The notes: generated by a model from the sequence alone, not told the origin. Positions 17,023 to 25,571 are shown, numbered from the stretch's first letter. The stretch is DNA of 58,024 nucleotides from an uncultured Pelagibacteraceae bacterium (GCA_902524795.1 CABZEU010000007.1:1-58024); one strand, 5' to 3'. Program-made: numbers and translations.

Positions 17023-18197
17023 TAAGAAACTTTCTTAATTAAATTATCATCACTGAATTGAGGAGCAACTTTTTCATTAAATAATTTTAATGATTTCATC
17101 GCTGCATTGTGAGGCATTCCAGGAGGATTTGACCATATTGCCAACTGCTGGAGATTTAATTCTGACTTTAATTCGTGAATTTTATCGATTACAAATTCAG
17201 CTGTACCTACTAATTGGTTTCTCGGATGGATCCAATCGTATGTTAAAAGATCAATTGGATTATCTGTTTTTGGTAATTCCTCACCAGGGTTTGCAAAGAT
17301 GCCTACTCCTCTGCCCCCGCCACAAACAGATACTAAATATCTTAAAAAATGCTCACCCGCTAATTCTTTAGCTTCTTCCATTGTATCGGCAATAAAGCAA
17401 TCACGAACTAATGCAATTCCCTCGCCCATAGGAACATCTCTCTTTTCGACCTCAGATTTAGCATTTGCATAAGTCTCAAAGCGTGACTTCAAGGAAGCAA
17501 CTGTTGGTAGCCACATCAAACAATTAAGACCATTCTTTGCAGCAAATTCAATTGAACTAGGACTATCAACTACTTGCCATAAAGGAAGATTTTTTTGAAA
17601 CGGTTTTGGAACTATACTAATTTTCTTTAAGACATTTGTTTCCGGGTCAACAACATCTGATGTTTCATTCAACAGTGGATTGGAATATTTAAATTCTGGA
17701 GCTGGGTACTCATAGAATTCACCTTTATGTGAAAAGTATTCTTGCGTCCAAGCCTTCTTTAATATGTCTAGCGTTTCAACAAACAATCGAAAGTTTTTTG
17801 GCTGATCTTTTAAATCGGCCTCTATGTTCATGTGGATAGCTTCTTTTCCAAATACACCTCGACCGAGACCAACATCTAACCTGCCTGATGACAAGTTATC
17901 TAAAAGCGCAACATCTTCGGCTAATCTAAGAGGATTCCAAAAGGTTGCGATAGCTGCGGCTAATCCGATGCGAATATTTTTTGTGCGGGCTGCAAGATCT
18001 GAGCCCAGTAGAATTGGATTGGGTATGCACTCCATTGTCCAATTATTTGTAGTTTGAAGGTGATGTTCACTCAACCATACTTGTCTAAAATTACTATTTT
18101 GATCTAAATAATCTGTAATCTCCCTGACTTCATCAAGAATTTCAGTATATGGACGCTTATGCCAGTTTGTAGCGTTTAGGAATTTAGAAAAAATCAT
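17022..18197 (-). CDS. LLM-class flavin-dependent monooxygenase
   Basis: A 391-residue bacterial luciferase-like TIM barrel that uses FMNH2 supplied by a separate reductase. Recognisable parts are VWLSEHHL (about 40-48), RIGLAAAIATFWNPLRLAEDVALLD, and SSGRLDVGLGRG. RutA (pyrimidine ring opening) and alkane- or sulfonate-cleaving enzymes belong to the same superfamily, so the substrate is open. It is the first gene of an operon of at least five genes, with a strong ribosome site (AAAGGGG) just before ATG. No flavin reductase gene is in the operon. Confidence 0.88.
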   Translation of the reverse strand: MIFSKFLNATNWHKRPYTEILDEVREITDYLDQNSNFRQVWLSEHHLQTTNNWTMECIPNPILLGSDLAARTKNIRIGLAAAIATFWNPLRLAEDVALLDNLSSGRLDVGLGRGVFGKEAIHMNIEADLKDQPKNFRLFVETLDILKKAWTQEYFSHKGEFYEYPAPEFKYSNPLLNETSDVVDPETNVLKKISIVPKPFQKNLPLWQVVDSPSSIEFAAKNGLNCLMWLPTVASLKSRFETYANAKSEVEKRDVPMGEGIALVRDCFIADTMEEAKELAGEHFLRYLVSVCGGGRGVGIFANPGEELPKTDNPIDLLTYDWIHPRNQLVGTAEFVIDKIHELKSELNLQQLAIWSNPPGMPHNAAMKSLKLFNEKVAPQFSDDNLIKKVS

Positions 18198-18317
18198 TAG
18201 CTTCCCCTTTTATTAAATTAACAATAAAAAGTCGACCGATCCCGCTTCCTTTAATGGTGAGTTATGTATCGCTTCAGGTTAGGATTATATCAGAAAATAA
18301 GCATTTTTTCAAACCAC

Positions 18318-18824
18318 TCAATTGATGATTTCATTAGGATAAATGCCAAAAACTTTATTTTTTGGAATATAGAATTTACTTTTTTTACCCTCTTCCTCTA
18401 AATAAACCTCAAACAAGATAAAAGCTGAATCAGCTTTGAGTATCATGCCATGCACATTTTTTTCAACTTTAGCCACGACCTTCTTTTCTGTGGGATTATT
18501 GTAACCCAATACAGCTTCTTTTGTGATTGCTGCTCTCTTAGGTGATAGAATCGGCCTGAAAAGAAAACATAAGTCATCAGTTAGAGGATCTCTAGCCTGA
18601 ACCCAGAGATCATCAATATTCCTGACGACTTCCCATGGAAAATATTTTTTTACATATTGATATTTTATAGAACCCATAGCTTTTCCTTCTTCATCTGTAA
18701 TATATGATGCCCGACAATTAATTGTATTTTTCGACGTTACCCATCGAGGTGTTGGCAAATCATTTGCTGATACATTGGGTAACCACAGAATAGAGAGAGA
18801 AAATATTAAAAATATTTTTATCAT
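18318..18824 (-). CDS. Secreted SH3-like domain protein
   Basis: A 168-residue exported protein. Residues 1-20 form a signal peptide ending NVSA. The rest resembles the bacterial SH3-like (SH3_4, PF06347) proteins of Alphaproteobacteria, with the opening PRWVTSKNTINCRASY in place of the usual LPRF.SLK...VN.R.GP and a WVQARDPLT segment. These are presumed periplasmic or cell-wall-binding; exact function is not known. Two cysteines in the mature part (about 37 and 86) could form a disulfide. It lies 12 bases after pdxH on the same strand and may share its transcript. Confidence 0.75.
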   Translation of the reverse strand: MIKIFLIFSLSILWLPNVSANDLPTPRWVTSKNTINCRASYITDEEGKAMGSIKYQYVKKYFPWEVVRNIDDLWVQARDPLTDDLCFLFRPILSPKRAAITKEAVLGYNNPTEKKVVAKVEKNVHGMILKADSAFILFEVYLEEEGKKSKFYIPKNKVFGIYPNEIIN

Positions 18825-18836
18825 TTCACAAAGTCT

Positions 18837-19442
18837 CTATGGGTAAAGTCTGGTCTTTATCCATGCATCATTTGAATGTGTGAAAACAATTCTGTCATGC
18901 AGTCGAGTTTTATAATCATCTCTGCTTTTCCATACTTCTACTCTTGAAGGCATAATGATTATTCCTCCCCAATGATCGGGTCTTTTTATTTCTTTTCCTT
19001 CATGTGCGTCTGCGAACTCTTGAAATTCTTTATCCAGTACTTCACGACTATCAACATCATAAGATTGTTTTGAAATACTTGCTGATATTTGTGCATTACG
19101 ATCACGTGAAGAAAAATACTCATCAGACAAGTTTGAGTTTATTTTTTCGACTTTTCCTTGAACCCTAATTGAAGCTCCTTGAGCACGGCTGTACCATGTT
19201 AAATGTCCCTCTGAATTATGAAAAAGTTCTTTTCCTTTTTGTGATTCATAATTTGTATAAAAAGTGAAACCTTCTTGGCTGACATCTTTAATTAGTATAA
19301 CTCTAGCATTAGGCTTACCATCACTACTCACGGATGACACCAGTGCAGCGTTGGGGTCTAAGTCAACCAGCTCTTTCTCTTTGTCATAAAAATGATTCCA
19401 AGCCTCTATCCATTGATTAAAAGATGATATGTCGGTATTCAT
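18837..19442 (-). CDS. pdxH: Pyridoxamine 5'-phosphate oxidase
   Basis: FMN enzyme that makes pyridoxal 5'-phosphate from PNP or PMP. The 201 residues contain the family motifs RVILIKDV, FTFYTNYESQKG, LTWYSRAQGASIRVQGK (usual W..L.RQVR..G) and the HWGGIIIMP..VEVWKS.....RLHDR C-terminal signature. Length is typical. Together with pdxA at 45848-46846 the window holds two steps of PLP synthesis, relevant to the many PLP enzymes (TrpB, two class III aminotransferases) encoded here. Confidence 0.95.
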   Translation of the reverse strand: MNTDISSFNQWIEAWNHFYDKEKELVDLDPNAALVSSVSSDGKPNARVILIKDVSQEGFTFYTNYESQKGKELFHNSEGHLTWYSRAQGASIRVQGKVEKINSNLSDEYFSSRDRNAQISASISKQSYDVDSREVLDKEFQEFADAHEGKEIKRPDHWGGIIIMPSRVEVWKSRDDYKTRLHDRIVFTHSNDAWIKTRLYP

Positions 19443-19510
19443 AAAGATTATTTATAATGAATTTGCCAAAATATTGAATTAAAATAATTAATTAAAACAA
19501 GAGTCCTAAA

Positions 19511-19636
19511 ATGTTTCAGGTTTTAAAAAAAATATGGTTCTTACAGTGGAGATTTATCAAGATCTTCTTATCAACTGGTACTTATCCGCCATTGATAAGG
19601 AATAGAAAAAGAAATAGTTGGGGTAAGAAAAAATAA
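19511..19636 (+). CDS. Very small basic protein (candidate)
   Basis: A 41-codon frame starting ATG and ending TAA. The product begins MFQVLKKIWFLQWRF, has a short hydrophobic-aromatic first half with an amphipathic look, and ends in a strongly basic tail (RNRKRN..GKKK). No clear ribosome site. The cationic, tryptophan-rich composition would suit a small membrane-associated protein, but a chance frame cannot be excluded. It ends three bases before the stop of the opposite-strand candidate. Confidence 0.35.
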   Translation: MFQVLKKIWFLQWRFIKIFLSTGTYPPLIRNRKRNSWGKKK

Positions 19637-19639
19637 ATA

Positions 19640-19789
19640 TTATTCGTCTTTGTCTTGGCTTTTGATGACCACTTCAGTAACTCTCTGCATTTGACTTTCA
19701 ATACGCACTGAATGGTCCTTAAAATCCTGACGGATTAAATATACAAGATAGATTAAGATACAAACCGCAATAAATGTCAAAAATTCCAT
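19640..19789 (-). CDS. Small single-pass membrane protein
   Basis: A 49-codon frame. Residues 3-18 (FLTFIAVCILIYLVYL) form one membrane segment at the N-terminus, followed by a charged, probably helical tail with mixed Asp, Glu, Lys and Arg. This is the layout of many small inner-membrane proteins. It lies between the TerB/J-domain gene and pdxH on the same strand; function unknown. The clear split into hydrophobic and charged halves makes it more credible than a random frame. Confidence 0.5.
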   Translation of the reverse strand: MEFLTFIAVCILIYLVYLIRQDFKDHSVRIESQMQRVTEVVIKSQDKDE

Positions 19790-19846
19790 AACTAAGTATA
19801 TCCCGTGGTCATTTAATTTAAACTGATAAAAAAATTTAAATTATGC

Positions 19847-20581
19847 CTATTTTTCACCTCTTATTTTTAGAACTTGTTCATAAGCATCATTAATGCGTTG
19901 AAAATTTTCTTTAGCTTTAGTTATTAAACTCTTATCAGTAATACCCTTAGCCCTAACAATATCAGGGTGATTTTTTCTAGCCAAGTTTCGATAGATCTTC
20001 TTAATCTCTGATGTTGATTGTGATTTATTAACTCCCAATACTTTGTAGGGATCTTCCTTTACAAACTCAGGTCTTGAATTTCTCAGTCTGTTAAACGTTG
20101 CCTGATCAATTCCAAATATTTGACTCACTTTTTTTATATATTTTAGTTCGGGATTAGATAAATCATGGTCTGCATAACCAATTTCAAAGAGACCTATGAT
20201 TACTTGCTCTAACATTTGAGGTGATCGGCTAAAAGTATCCCTTAATTGCTGAGCATACGGTTCAAATCCAGCACTTGTTTGTGAAGCTTCTTTCCAGATA
20301 GCGCCAACTTGTTTCATATTTTCTTGAGGAATTTTAAAAATCTTTTTAAATTTTCTTATTTCGTCATCTGTGACTCTACCATCCGCTTTAGCTAACTTTG
20401 CGCACAGTACAACTAAACCGAGAGCGTAAACACCTTGCTGCGTATTAAAATTTGCACCAGGATTTCTAAAATTACTTTTCTTCCCAAGAAAAAAGGCACC
20501 AGCTGTAAAAGCTAATGCACCTAAAGGACCTGCAATCATATTGCCAAGAGAAGCTGCGAGTAAATATTTCCAAACGTTCAT
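19847..20581 (-). CDS. TerB-like and J-domain protein (DjlA-like co-chaperone)
   Basis: A 244-residue protein with a glycine-rich hydrophobic N-terminus (about 7-33, possible membrane anchor), a TerB-like helical domain (about 50-170, with LAKADGRVTDDEI and YADHDLSNPELKYI) and a C-terminal J domain (about 176-240) with the HPD tripeptide at 205-207 that stimulates DnaK ATPase. The order anchor-TerB-J is that of DjlA, a membrane-bound DnaK co-chaperone. Divergently placed from an EamA transporter. Confidence 0.88.
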   Translation of the reverse strand: MNVWKYLLAASLGNMIAGPLGALAFTAGAFFLGKKSNFRNPGANFNTQQGVYALGLVVLCAKLAKADGRVTDDEIRKFKKIFKIPQENMKQVGAIWKEASQTSAGFEPYAQQLRDTFSRSPQMLEQVIIGLFEIGYADHDLSNPELKYIKKVSQIFGIDQATFNRLRNSRPEFVKEDPYKVLGVNKSQSTSEIKKIYRNLARKNHPDIVRAKGITDKSLITKAKENFQRINDAYEQVLKIRGEK

Positions 20582-20640
20582 ACTTTTTATGCTAGTCTAA
20601 TTCTTAATATTTGTAATCGCAATCTTAGATCATTTTATAT

Positions 20641-21531
20641 ATGGAAAATAATATAAAAGTTGGTGCTTTTTTTATGCTTATCAGTGTGACTGGATTTGCA
20701 TTAATGGATTTAGCGGTAAAATGGACCACTGAGGATTACAGTATTGGCTATGTTGTATTTTGGCGAATGATAGGAGGCTTGATACCACTTGTATTTACAA
20801 TACCTCGTGATCGGTGGGCCCACCTTTTAACAACATCAAAGCCTGGACTTCATTTTATTAGAAGTTTAGCTGGTACAATTGCCTTATTTTGTGTTTACGC
20901 AAGCTTACATTTCTTACCTCTAGCAACAACAGTGTCGCTTACGTTCGCGTCTCCTATTTTTAGTACATTATTATCAATTTTTATTCTTGGAGAAATAGTT
21001 GGTAGCAGAAGATGGACTGCGATAGCAATTGGATTCGTTGGAGTTTTAGTAATAGTTAATCCAACATCATCTGGATTCAATTTTTATATGATCTTGCCAA
21101 TATTGTTTTGTATATTTTTTTCTATAGTAGCTATTTCGCTTCGCAAATTAAGTGAAACAGAGCCTACATACTTAATAGCCTTATACTTTACAATTTTCGG
21201 AATAATTACTTCTCTGTTTACAATCCCTTTTGGTGGCTGGTATTGGTGGCCAGTATCTTTATTTGATTTTAGCATGCTGGCGTTAGTTGGGATCAGTGGC
21301 GGTATTGGAAACCTCGCTTTAACTCAAGCGTATAAAAATGCTGAAGTATCAATTGTAACACCTTTAAAATATTTAAGTTTGATTTATGGAATAATCTTTG
21401 GCTATTTTATTTGGAATGAAATTCCTGCTTGGAATACATATATAGGTGCATTTTTTATAATTGTTTCGTCACTAACAATCCTAAGACGAGAAAAAATACT
21501 AAAAAAGAAATTGTGCCTGATAAATATGTAA
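20641..21531 (+). CDS. EamA/DMT-family transporter
   Basis: A 296-residue integral membrane protein with about ten hydrophobic segments in two EamA halves (about 8-140 and 150-285), typical of drug/metabolite transporters such as RhaT- or YdcZ-like exporters. The first half shows the common FWRMIGGLIPL and FASPIFSTLLSIFILGE segments, the second the GIGNLALTQAYKNAEVS segment. Substrate cannot be told from sequence. It is convergent with the crotonase gene, seven bases apart. Confidence 0.87.
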   Translation: MENNIKVGAFFMLISVTGFALMDLAVKWTTEDYSIGYVVFWRMIGGLIPLVFTIPRDRWAHLLTTSKPGLHFIRSLAGTIALFCVYASLHFLPLATTVSLTFASPIFSTLLSIFILGEIVGSRRWTAIAIGFVGVLVIVNPTSSGFNFYMILPILFCIFFSIVAISLRKLSETEPTYLIALYFTIFGIITSLFTIPFGGWYWWPVSLFDFSMLALVGISGGIGNLALTQAYKNAEVSIVTPLKYLSLIYGIIFGYFIWNEIPAWNTYIGAFFIIVSSLTILRREKILKKKLCLINM

Positions 21532-21538
21532 TTAGACG

Positions 21539-22324
21539 TTAATCGTTAGACCAATTTGGGTCTCTTTTTTCAAGGAAAGAAGATATTCCCTCATTACCGT
21601 CATTAAGTGTTAAATTCCTTACCATCTCTGCACTCGTAAAGTCATATGCGTCAGTTAAAGGCATTTCACTTTGACGGTAGAAACTTTTTTTCCCCATGGC
21701 AATAACAGCTGCTGATTTATTACAAATATCATTGCATGACTTCTGAACTGTTTTTTCTAAATCTGCACTATCAACCGCAGCATTGATCAATCCAATTTGT
21801 ACAGCCCTTTCAGACGAAATAGGTTCTCCACTTAACAGCATTTCCATCATTGGTTTTCTGCCAATTGTCCTTGATACAGCAACTTGAGGTGTATGACAAA
21901 ATAATCCAATGTTTACTCCTGGAGTTGCGTATTTTGAATCCAATGATCCATAAGCTAAATCACATGAGGCAACGAGTTGGGCACCAGCTGCAGTTGCTAT
22001 GCCTCTGACCTGCGCAATGACTGGTTTACTTAAAGCCTGAATTTGTTTCATCATTGAGGAGCACGTTGAAAATAACTCAACTTGAGATTTAGTATCATTA
22101 TTATCAAGAAAGCCTTTTACCTCTTTTAAATTATGACCTGAGGAAAATATTTTATCACTTTCAGATTTTATGATTATAACTCGAATTGAGTCATCATGAT
22201 CAATAGTTGTTAGATGATTTTGAATTTCTTCCATCATAGGCATACTTAGACTATTTGCTGGAAGGTCATTCAAACTTAGTATAGCAACTGAATTTTTATC
22301 ACTTCTGATGAGAATATTCGTCAT
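21539..22324 (-). CDS. Enoyl-CoA hydratase/isomerase family protein (ECHDC3-like)
   Basis: Crotonase-fold CoA enzyme of 261 residues. It shows the oxyanion-hole segments (SGHNLKEV and the VRGIATAAGAQLVASCDLAYG region) and the YATPGVNIGLFCHTP segment, which resembles the ECHDC3 subgroup more than classical enoyl-CoA hydratases; the usual catalytic glutamates are not obvious. It is the last gene of a four-gene run with AlaX, the glutamine-synthetase-like gene and the Rieske-less oxygenase, overlapping AlaX by one base. It may act on an acyl-CoA intermediate of the amine pathway, but that is inference. Confidence 0.85.
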   Translation of the reverse strand: MTNILIRSDKNSVAILSLNDLPANSLSMPMMEEIQNHLTTIDHDDSIRVIIIKSESDKIFSSGHNLKEVKGFLDNNDTKSQVELFSTCSSMMKQIQALSKPVIAQVRGIATAAGAQLVASCDLAYGSLDSKYATPGVNIGLFCHTPQVAVSRTIGRKPMMEMLLSGEPISSERAVQIGLINAAVDSADLEKTVQKSCNDICNKSAAVIAMGKKSFYRQSEMPLTDAYDFTSAEMVRNLTLNDGNEGISSFLEKRDPNWSND

Positions 22325-23037
22325 TATTTAAATCTTATGTTTACTCTTCGGTTTCTTTTACCTTTATTTTCAATTTTTCCAATCTCTAATCCTTCAATCT
22401 CACCCGTTGATTTCACATGAGTGCCTCCACACGCCTGTATATCTAAAATTTTATCATCACCGATTTGAACAATTTGTACTTTGTTATCAATTATGGGAGG
22501 GCTAACAGCAGCACCTTTTGCTAAATGAGGGTTATCTCTAAATTCATCTCCAGAAATTTGTTTTGTGAATACAGGAAAATTATTTTTAATAATTTCATCA
22601 ATCTGTTGATTCATTGCCTCTTTATCAAGCAAACTCGGGTCAACATCAAAATCAACTCTACTTTTTTGTGCTCCAACTGAAGCACCTGTAATTAAAGCAT
22701 CAATCAAACTACACAGAATATGACATGAGGTATGCATTCTCATATGACTTTGTCTCAATTCCCAATCAATTTTAATCTCACATTCTTTACCAACAATGCT
22801 CTGATCAATATCACCGTCGACTAAATGAATAATTTCATTTGGAGAATTACCTTTCTGGGTGTCAGTAACTTTATAAATTTGATCTCCTAGGATGATCTCT
22901 CCTTGATCACCCGGCTGTCCGCCTGACTCAGCGTAAAAAATTGTTCGATTTAATTGAATAGAGTTTTGATCGACGTTTGTAACAATTGCTTCAGACTGAG
23001 TGAGGTAAGCGTCATTGTTAAAAAGTAATTCAGTCAT
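22324..23037 (-). CDS. Alanyl-tRNA editing protein AlaX
   Basis: A free-standing editing domain that hydrolyses mis-charged Ser- or Gly-tRNA(Ala). The 237 residues contain the ESGGQPGDQG motif (37-46), the zinc ligands H102 and H106 (HTSCH) and C203 and H207 (CGGTH), and the C-terminal KGKRNRRVNIR. All four metal ligands are present, so it should be active. It sits two bases after the glutamine-synthetase-like gene and overlaps the crotonase gene, an odd place for a translation-quality factor. Confidence 0.9.
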   Translation of the reverse strand: MTELLFNNDAYLTQSEAIVTNVDQNSIQLNRTIFYAESGGQPGDQGEIILGDQIYKVTDTQKGNSPNEIIHLVDGDIDQSIVGKECEIKIDWELRQSHMRMHTSCHILCSLIDALITGASVGAQKSRVDFDVDPSLLDKEAMNQQIDEIIKNNFPVFTKQISGDEFRDNPHLAKGAAVSPPIIDNKVQIVQIGDDKILDIQACGGTHVKSTGEIEGLEIGKIENKGKRNRRVNIRFK

Positions 23038-23039
23038 GA

Positions 23040-24410
23040 TTATAAATAGAGATCATATTCCTCTCGAGGAACAAAACTTGACTCGACATGATCAATTTCA
23101 CCTTGTTTTGCAGCAGTGTAAAGATCAAGATATTCTTTCCCAAGATATTTTTTTAATAGTTTGGAAGATTGGAAACGCGCTAACGCTTGGTCCATATTTT
23201 TTGGCATATCAATATCAGCTTCTTTATCCGCTCCTTCGTTATTATCAAAATCAACTTGGTTTGATGGGGTCAATTCATTAGTAAGACCATTATGCAACCC
23301 TGCTAATAAGCATGCTAGGACTAGATAAGGATTGGCATCTGATGAAGCTACGCGATGTTCAATTCTTTTTGCGTCATCTGATCCAGCTGGTATTCTTAAT
23401 GAAACATCTCTTCGATTCCAGGACCAACTTGTATTAACAGGAACGAAATTTCTTGTTTCTATTCTTCTGTAACCATTTCGATTTGGAATAAAGATTGGAA
23501 AACTATCATAAAACATTGATTGAAAACCAGCTATAGCACTTTTTAATTTTTTATTTCCGTAACGATTGGAAGTAGCAAATATATTTTTTTCATTTTCATC
23601 ATAAACGGAGAGATGAAGATGCATTCCATTACCAGTTTGATCTAAAAAGGGTTTTGCCATAAATGTTGCTTCATAGCCATGTCGTTCACTTGTCTCTTTA
23701 ATAATTCGTCTTAATAAAGCAGCATCATCTGCGGCCTTTAGAAGATCTCCTGTGTGCTTTAGATTAATTTCATACTGTCCCGCAGCAAATTCACTAGAAG
23801 CCGTAGTCGCTGGTATATTTTGCATTTCACAATTCTTGTTAATATCATCAAATAACTTACCAAATAGATCAAGGTCTGGTATGCCATAAACATGTGTTTT
23901 ATTAGCACCTTCAGCAGGTATTGGTTTTCCAGACTCATCCCTATTTTTGTCTAAAAGATAAAATTCTAATTCAAAAGCAACCACAGGCTTCAATCCGGTC
24001 TTCTTAAAATTCCTCATAACTTTTTTTAGAATATTTCTGGGGTCAACCTCAGATGGGTCTTGTATCACTCCCCAATTTTCTTGCTCTTTTCTCATTGTGA
24101 TTAATACCTGTAAGAAGCGTTCATCCCACGGGACTGGCTTAATACTTCCTTTGACAGGAACCAGAACACCATCAGGATCACCATCTGTCCAACCTAGATT
24201 TAGGGTGTTTGTTACTCCTCCTAGAACATCAAGATAAAATGCGGAGAATGGGAGAAGAACGCCATCTGAAAAAATTTTATTTGCTTCAAGGACTGGGAAA
24301 CGTTTTCCTCTTACATAACCACATAAATCTGTGAAGATTGCATCGACATATTGAATATTATTGTGCTGACTTAATACTTCATCAAATTCAGCTTGTGTAG
24401 CAACTTCCAT
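23040..24410 (-). CDS. Glutamine-synthetase family ligase, likely gamma-glutamylpolyamine synthetase (PuuA-like)
   Basis: A 456-residue glutamine-synthetase-fold ligase. The C-terminal catalytic motifs are present: HLHLSVYD, NGYRRIETRNF, NRRDVSLRIP and RIEHRVASSDANPYLVLACLLAGL, the last matching the glutamate-putrescine ligase subgroup (PuuA/SpuI) more than nitrogen-assimilating GlnA; I see no adenylylation tyrosine loop. The family couples ATP hydrolysis to joining glutamate and an amine. Polyamine-type transport, oxidase and PuuD-like genes within 20 kb support this. It is 14 bases after the Rieske-less oxygenase gene, on the same transcript. The exact amine is unknown. Confidence 0.83.
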   Translation of the reverse strand: MEVATQAEFDEVLSQHNNIQYVDAIFTDLCGYVRGKRFPVLEANKIFSDGVLLPFSAFYLDVLGGVTNTLNLGWTDGDPDGVLVPVKGSIKPVPWDERFLQVLITMRKEQENWGVIQDPSEVDPRNILKKVMRNFKKTGLKPVVAFELEFYLLDKNRDESGKPIPAEGANKTHVYGIPDLDLFGKLFDDINKNCEMQNIPATTASSEFAAGQYEINLKHTGDLLKAADDAALLRRIIKETSERHGYEATFMAKPFLDQTGNGMHLHLSVYDENEKNIFATSNRYGNKKLKSAIAGFQSMFYDSFPIFIPNRNGYRRIETRNFVPVNTSWSWNRRDVSLRIPAGSDDAKRIEHRVASSDANPYLVLACLLAGLHNGLTNELTPSNQVDFDNNEGADKEADIDMPKNMDQALARFQSSKLLKKYLGKEYLDLYTAAKQGEIDHVESSFVPREEYDLYL

Positions 24411-24424
24411 TTTATATCCCTTAC

Positions 24425-25519
24425 TTAAGTCAGTCCATTAACGTGATTTTGTAAATGACTTAGATAGAACTTTTGATATTGAACCAAGCTTGTCTCTAGT
24501 TCGCCATACTTTCCAGGCTGATAAGCTCGACTTTCAATACCCTTTTGATTCATTTCACACAATTGGGAGTCTTCTGTTGATGTTTGATCCCAAAGAAAAA
24601 TCATTTTATCAATGTCAACTTCAGCATCTTTGTGAGTAACCCAATATTGAGTAACGATTGTTTTATTTTGACTAACAGGAGTAAATAAAAAAAGAATTAC
24701 AAATTCATTATTGGCAACAAAGCTATTGAATGGGCTAAAACCAATAGCCGTATAGCCATGATCCGGTCCTATAGTTTTAAAGTCCCCCATTAGTGAAGAG
24801 CATGAATAGCTACCATCCATTGTCTCAGACATAATGCCTTCAGGTAAAGGAGTGCGCTCTGCAATTCTAAAATATTTATTAGTGTCTTCACTGTACTCAC
24901 CGACAAACAAGCCTTTATTTTGACTTTCAAGTGTCCAATCTTTTATACGTTGATTAAATTCAGGAGACTCAATTCCTGAGCCAACCCCAGCTCCATAAGA
25001 ATTACAATACGCCTCCCCATGAACACTTAAATAATCTTTATGAGTAAACTCACCCCCCCAACAATGCGCGCATTCTTTGAAGTTGTGAATGGTTGCAAGA
25101 TGAGAAGCATTAAATATAAAGTCTTTTTGAAATGCGATCTTACCGTCATTAAGGCCATGAATTTTAATATATGGTTCTAGTGGTTTTATGAATTCTTCAA
25201 ATGAATATGGTACTTCAGAAAAGTTGACAAAAATTAAGCTTTCATAAACTTTTAAATGACATTTGAAATCAGGCAAAGATGATGAGATAGTTAAATTATT
25301 ATCTTTTGAATTTTTTATTTCAACAAACCCACCGTTAATTTGATAAATAATTGTATTGTTTTCATTAAAATAAGATAGATGAGTAAGAAATACCCACTGT
25401 TTCTTAAAAACAGCCTCATAACTTAGATCAAACAATGCTTTGTTGGTGAAAAAAAGCTGATCCATTCCTGTATTAGGGTCTTGGTTTTTAATAATGTCTC
25501 TAATGTTTTGATCAATCAT
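24425..25519 (-). CDS. Rieske-less paralogue of a Rieske oxygenase alpha subunit
   Basis: A 364-residue relative of the Rieske oxygenase at 32462-33700 along its full length, except that about 50 residues are missing exactly where the [2Fe-2S] Rieske motifs should be: between the anchors KQW and LIF there are 55 residues instead of 105. The catalytic domain keeps the mononuclear-iron pattern: E149 and H152 in FKECAH, H160 after a three-residue insertion, and D317 in the EDSQLCEMNQ segment. The frame is intact and it leads a four-gene operon, so it is not a decaying gene. It could be a non-redox partner subunit, a metal-dependent enzyme using another electron source, or a binding protein. Confidence 0.85.
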   Translation of the reverse strand: MIDQNIRDIIKNQDPNTGMDQLFFTNKALFDLSYEAVFKKQWVFLTHLSYFNENNTIIYQINGGFVEIKNSKDNNLTISSSLPDFKCHLKVYESLIFVNFSEVPYSFEEFIKPLEPYIKIHGLNDGKIAFQKDFIFNASHLATIHNFKECAHCWGGEFTHKDYLSVHGEAYCNSYGAGVGSGIESPEFNQRIKDWTLESQNKGLFVGEYSEDTNKYFRIAERTPLPEGIMSETMDGSYSCSSLMGDFKTIGPDHGYTAIGFSPFNSFVANNEFVILFLFTPVSQNKTIVTQYWVTHKDAEVDIDKMIFLWDQTSTEDSQLCEMNQKGIESRAYQPGKYGELETSLVQYQKFYLSHLQNHVNGLT

Positions 25520-25537
25520 GGTGTGAATTCAATATAT

Positions 25538-25553
25538 TTTATTAATTAATAAA
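25538..25553. repeat. AT-only perfect palindrome in a divergent intergenic region
   Basis: TTTATTAA-TTAATAAA, 16 bases, between the divergent Rieske-less oxygenase and amidase genes. Possible operator or promoter element, but in such AT-rich DNA it could arise by chance. Confidence 0.25.
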
Positions 25554-25571
25554 TTAAAATAAAATAATCTT

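Larger units (their letters stand above)
19443..19846. other. 404-base interval with two small coding candidates
   Basis: The longest stretch without a long gene. It holds the upstream region of pdxH, a 41-codon candidate on the + strand (19511-19636) and a 49-codon membrane-protein candidate on the - strand (19640-19789). The remainder is AT-rich. I see no tRNA, no convincing riboswitch fold and no GC-rich terminator in it. Confidence 0.6.
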
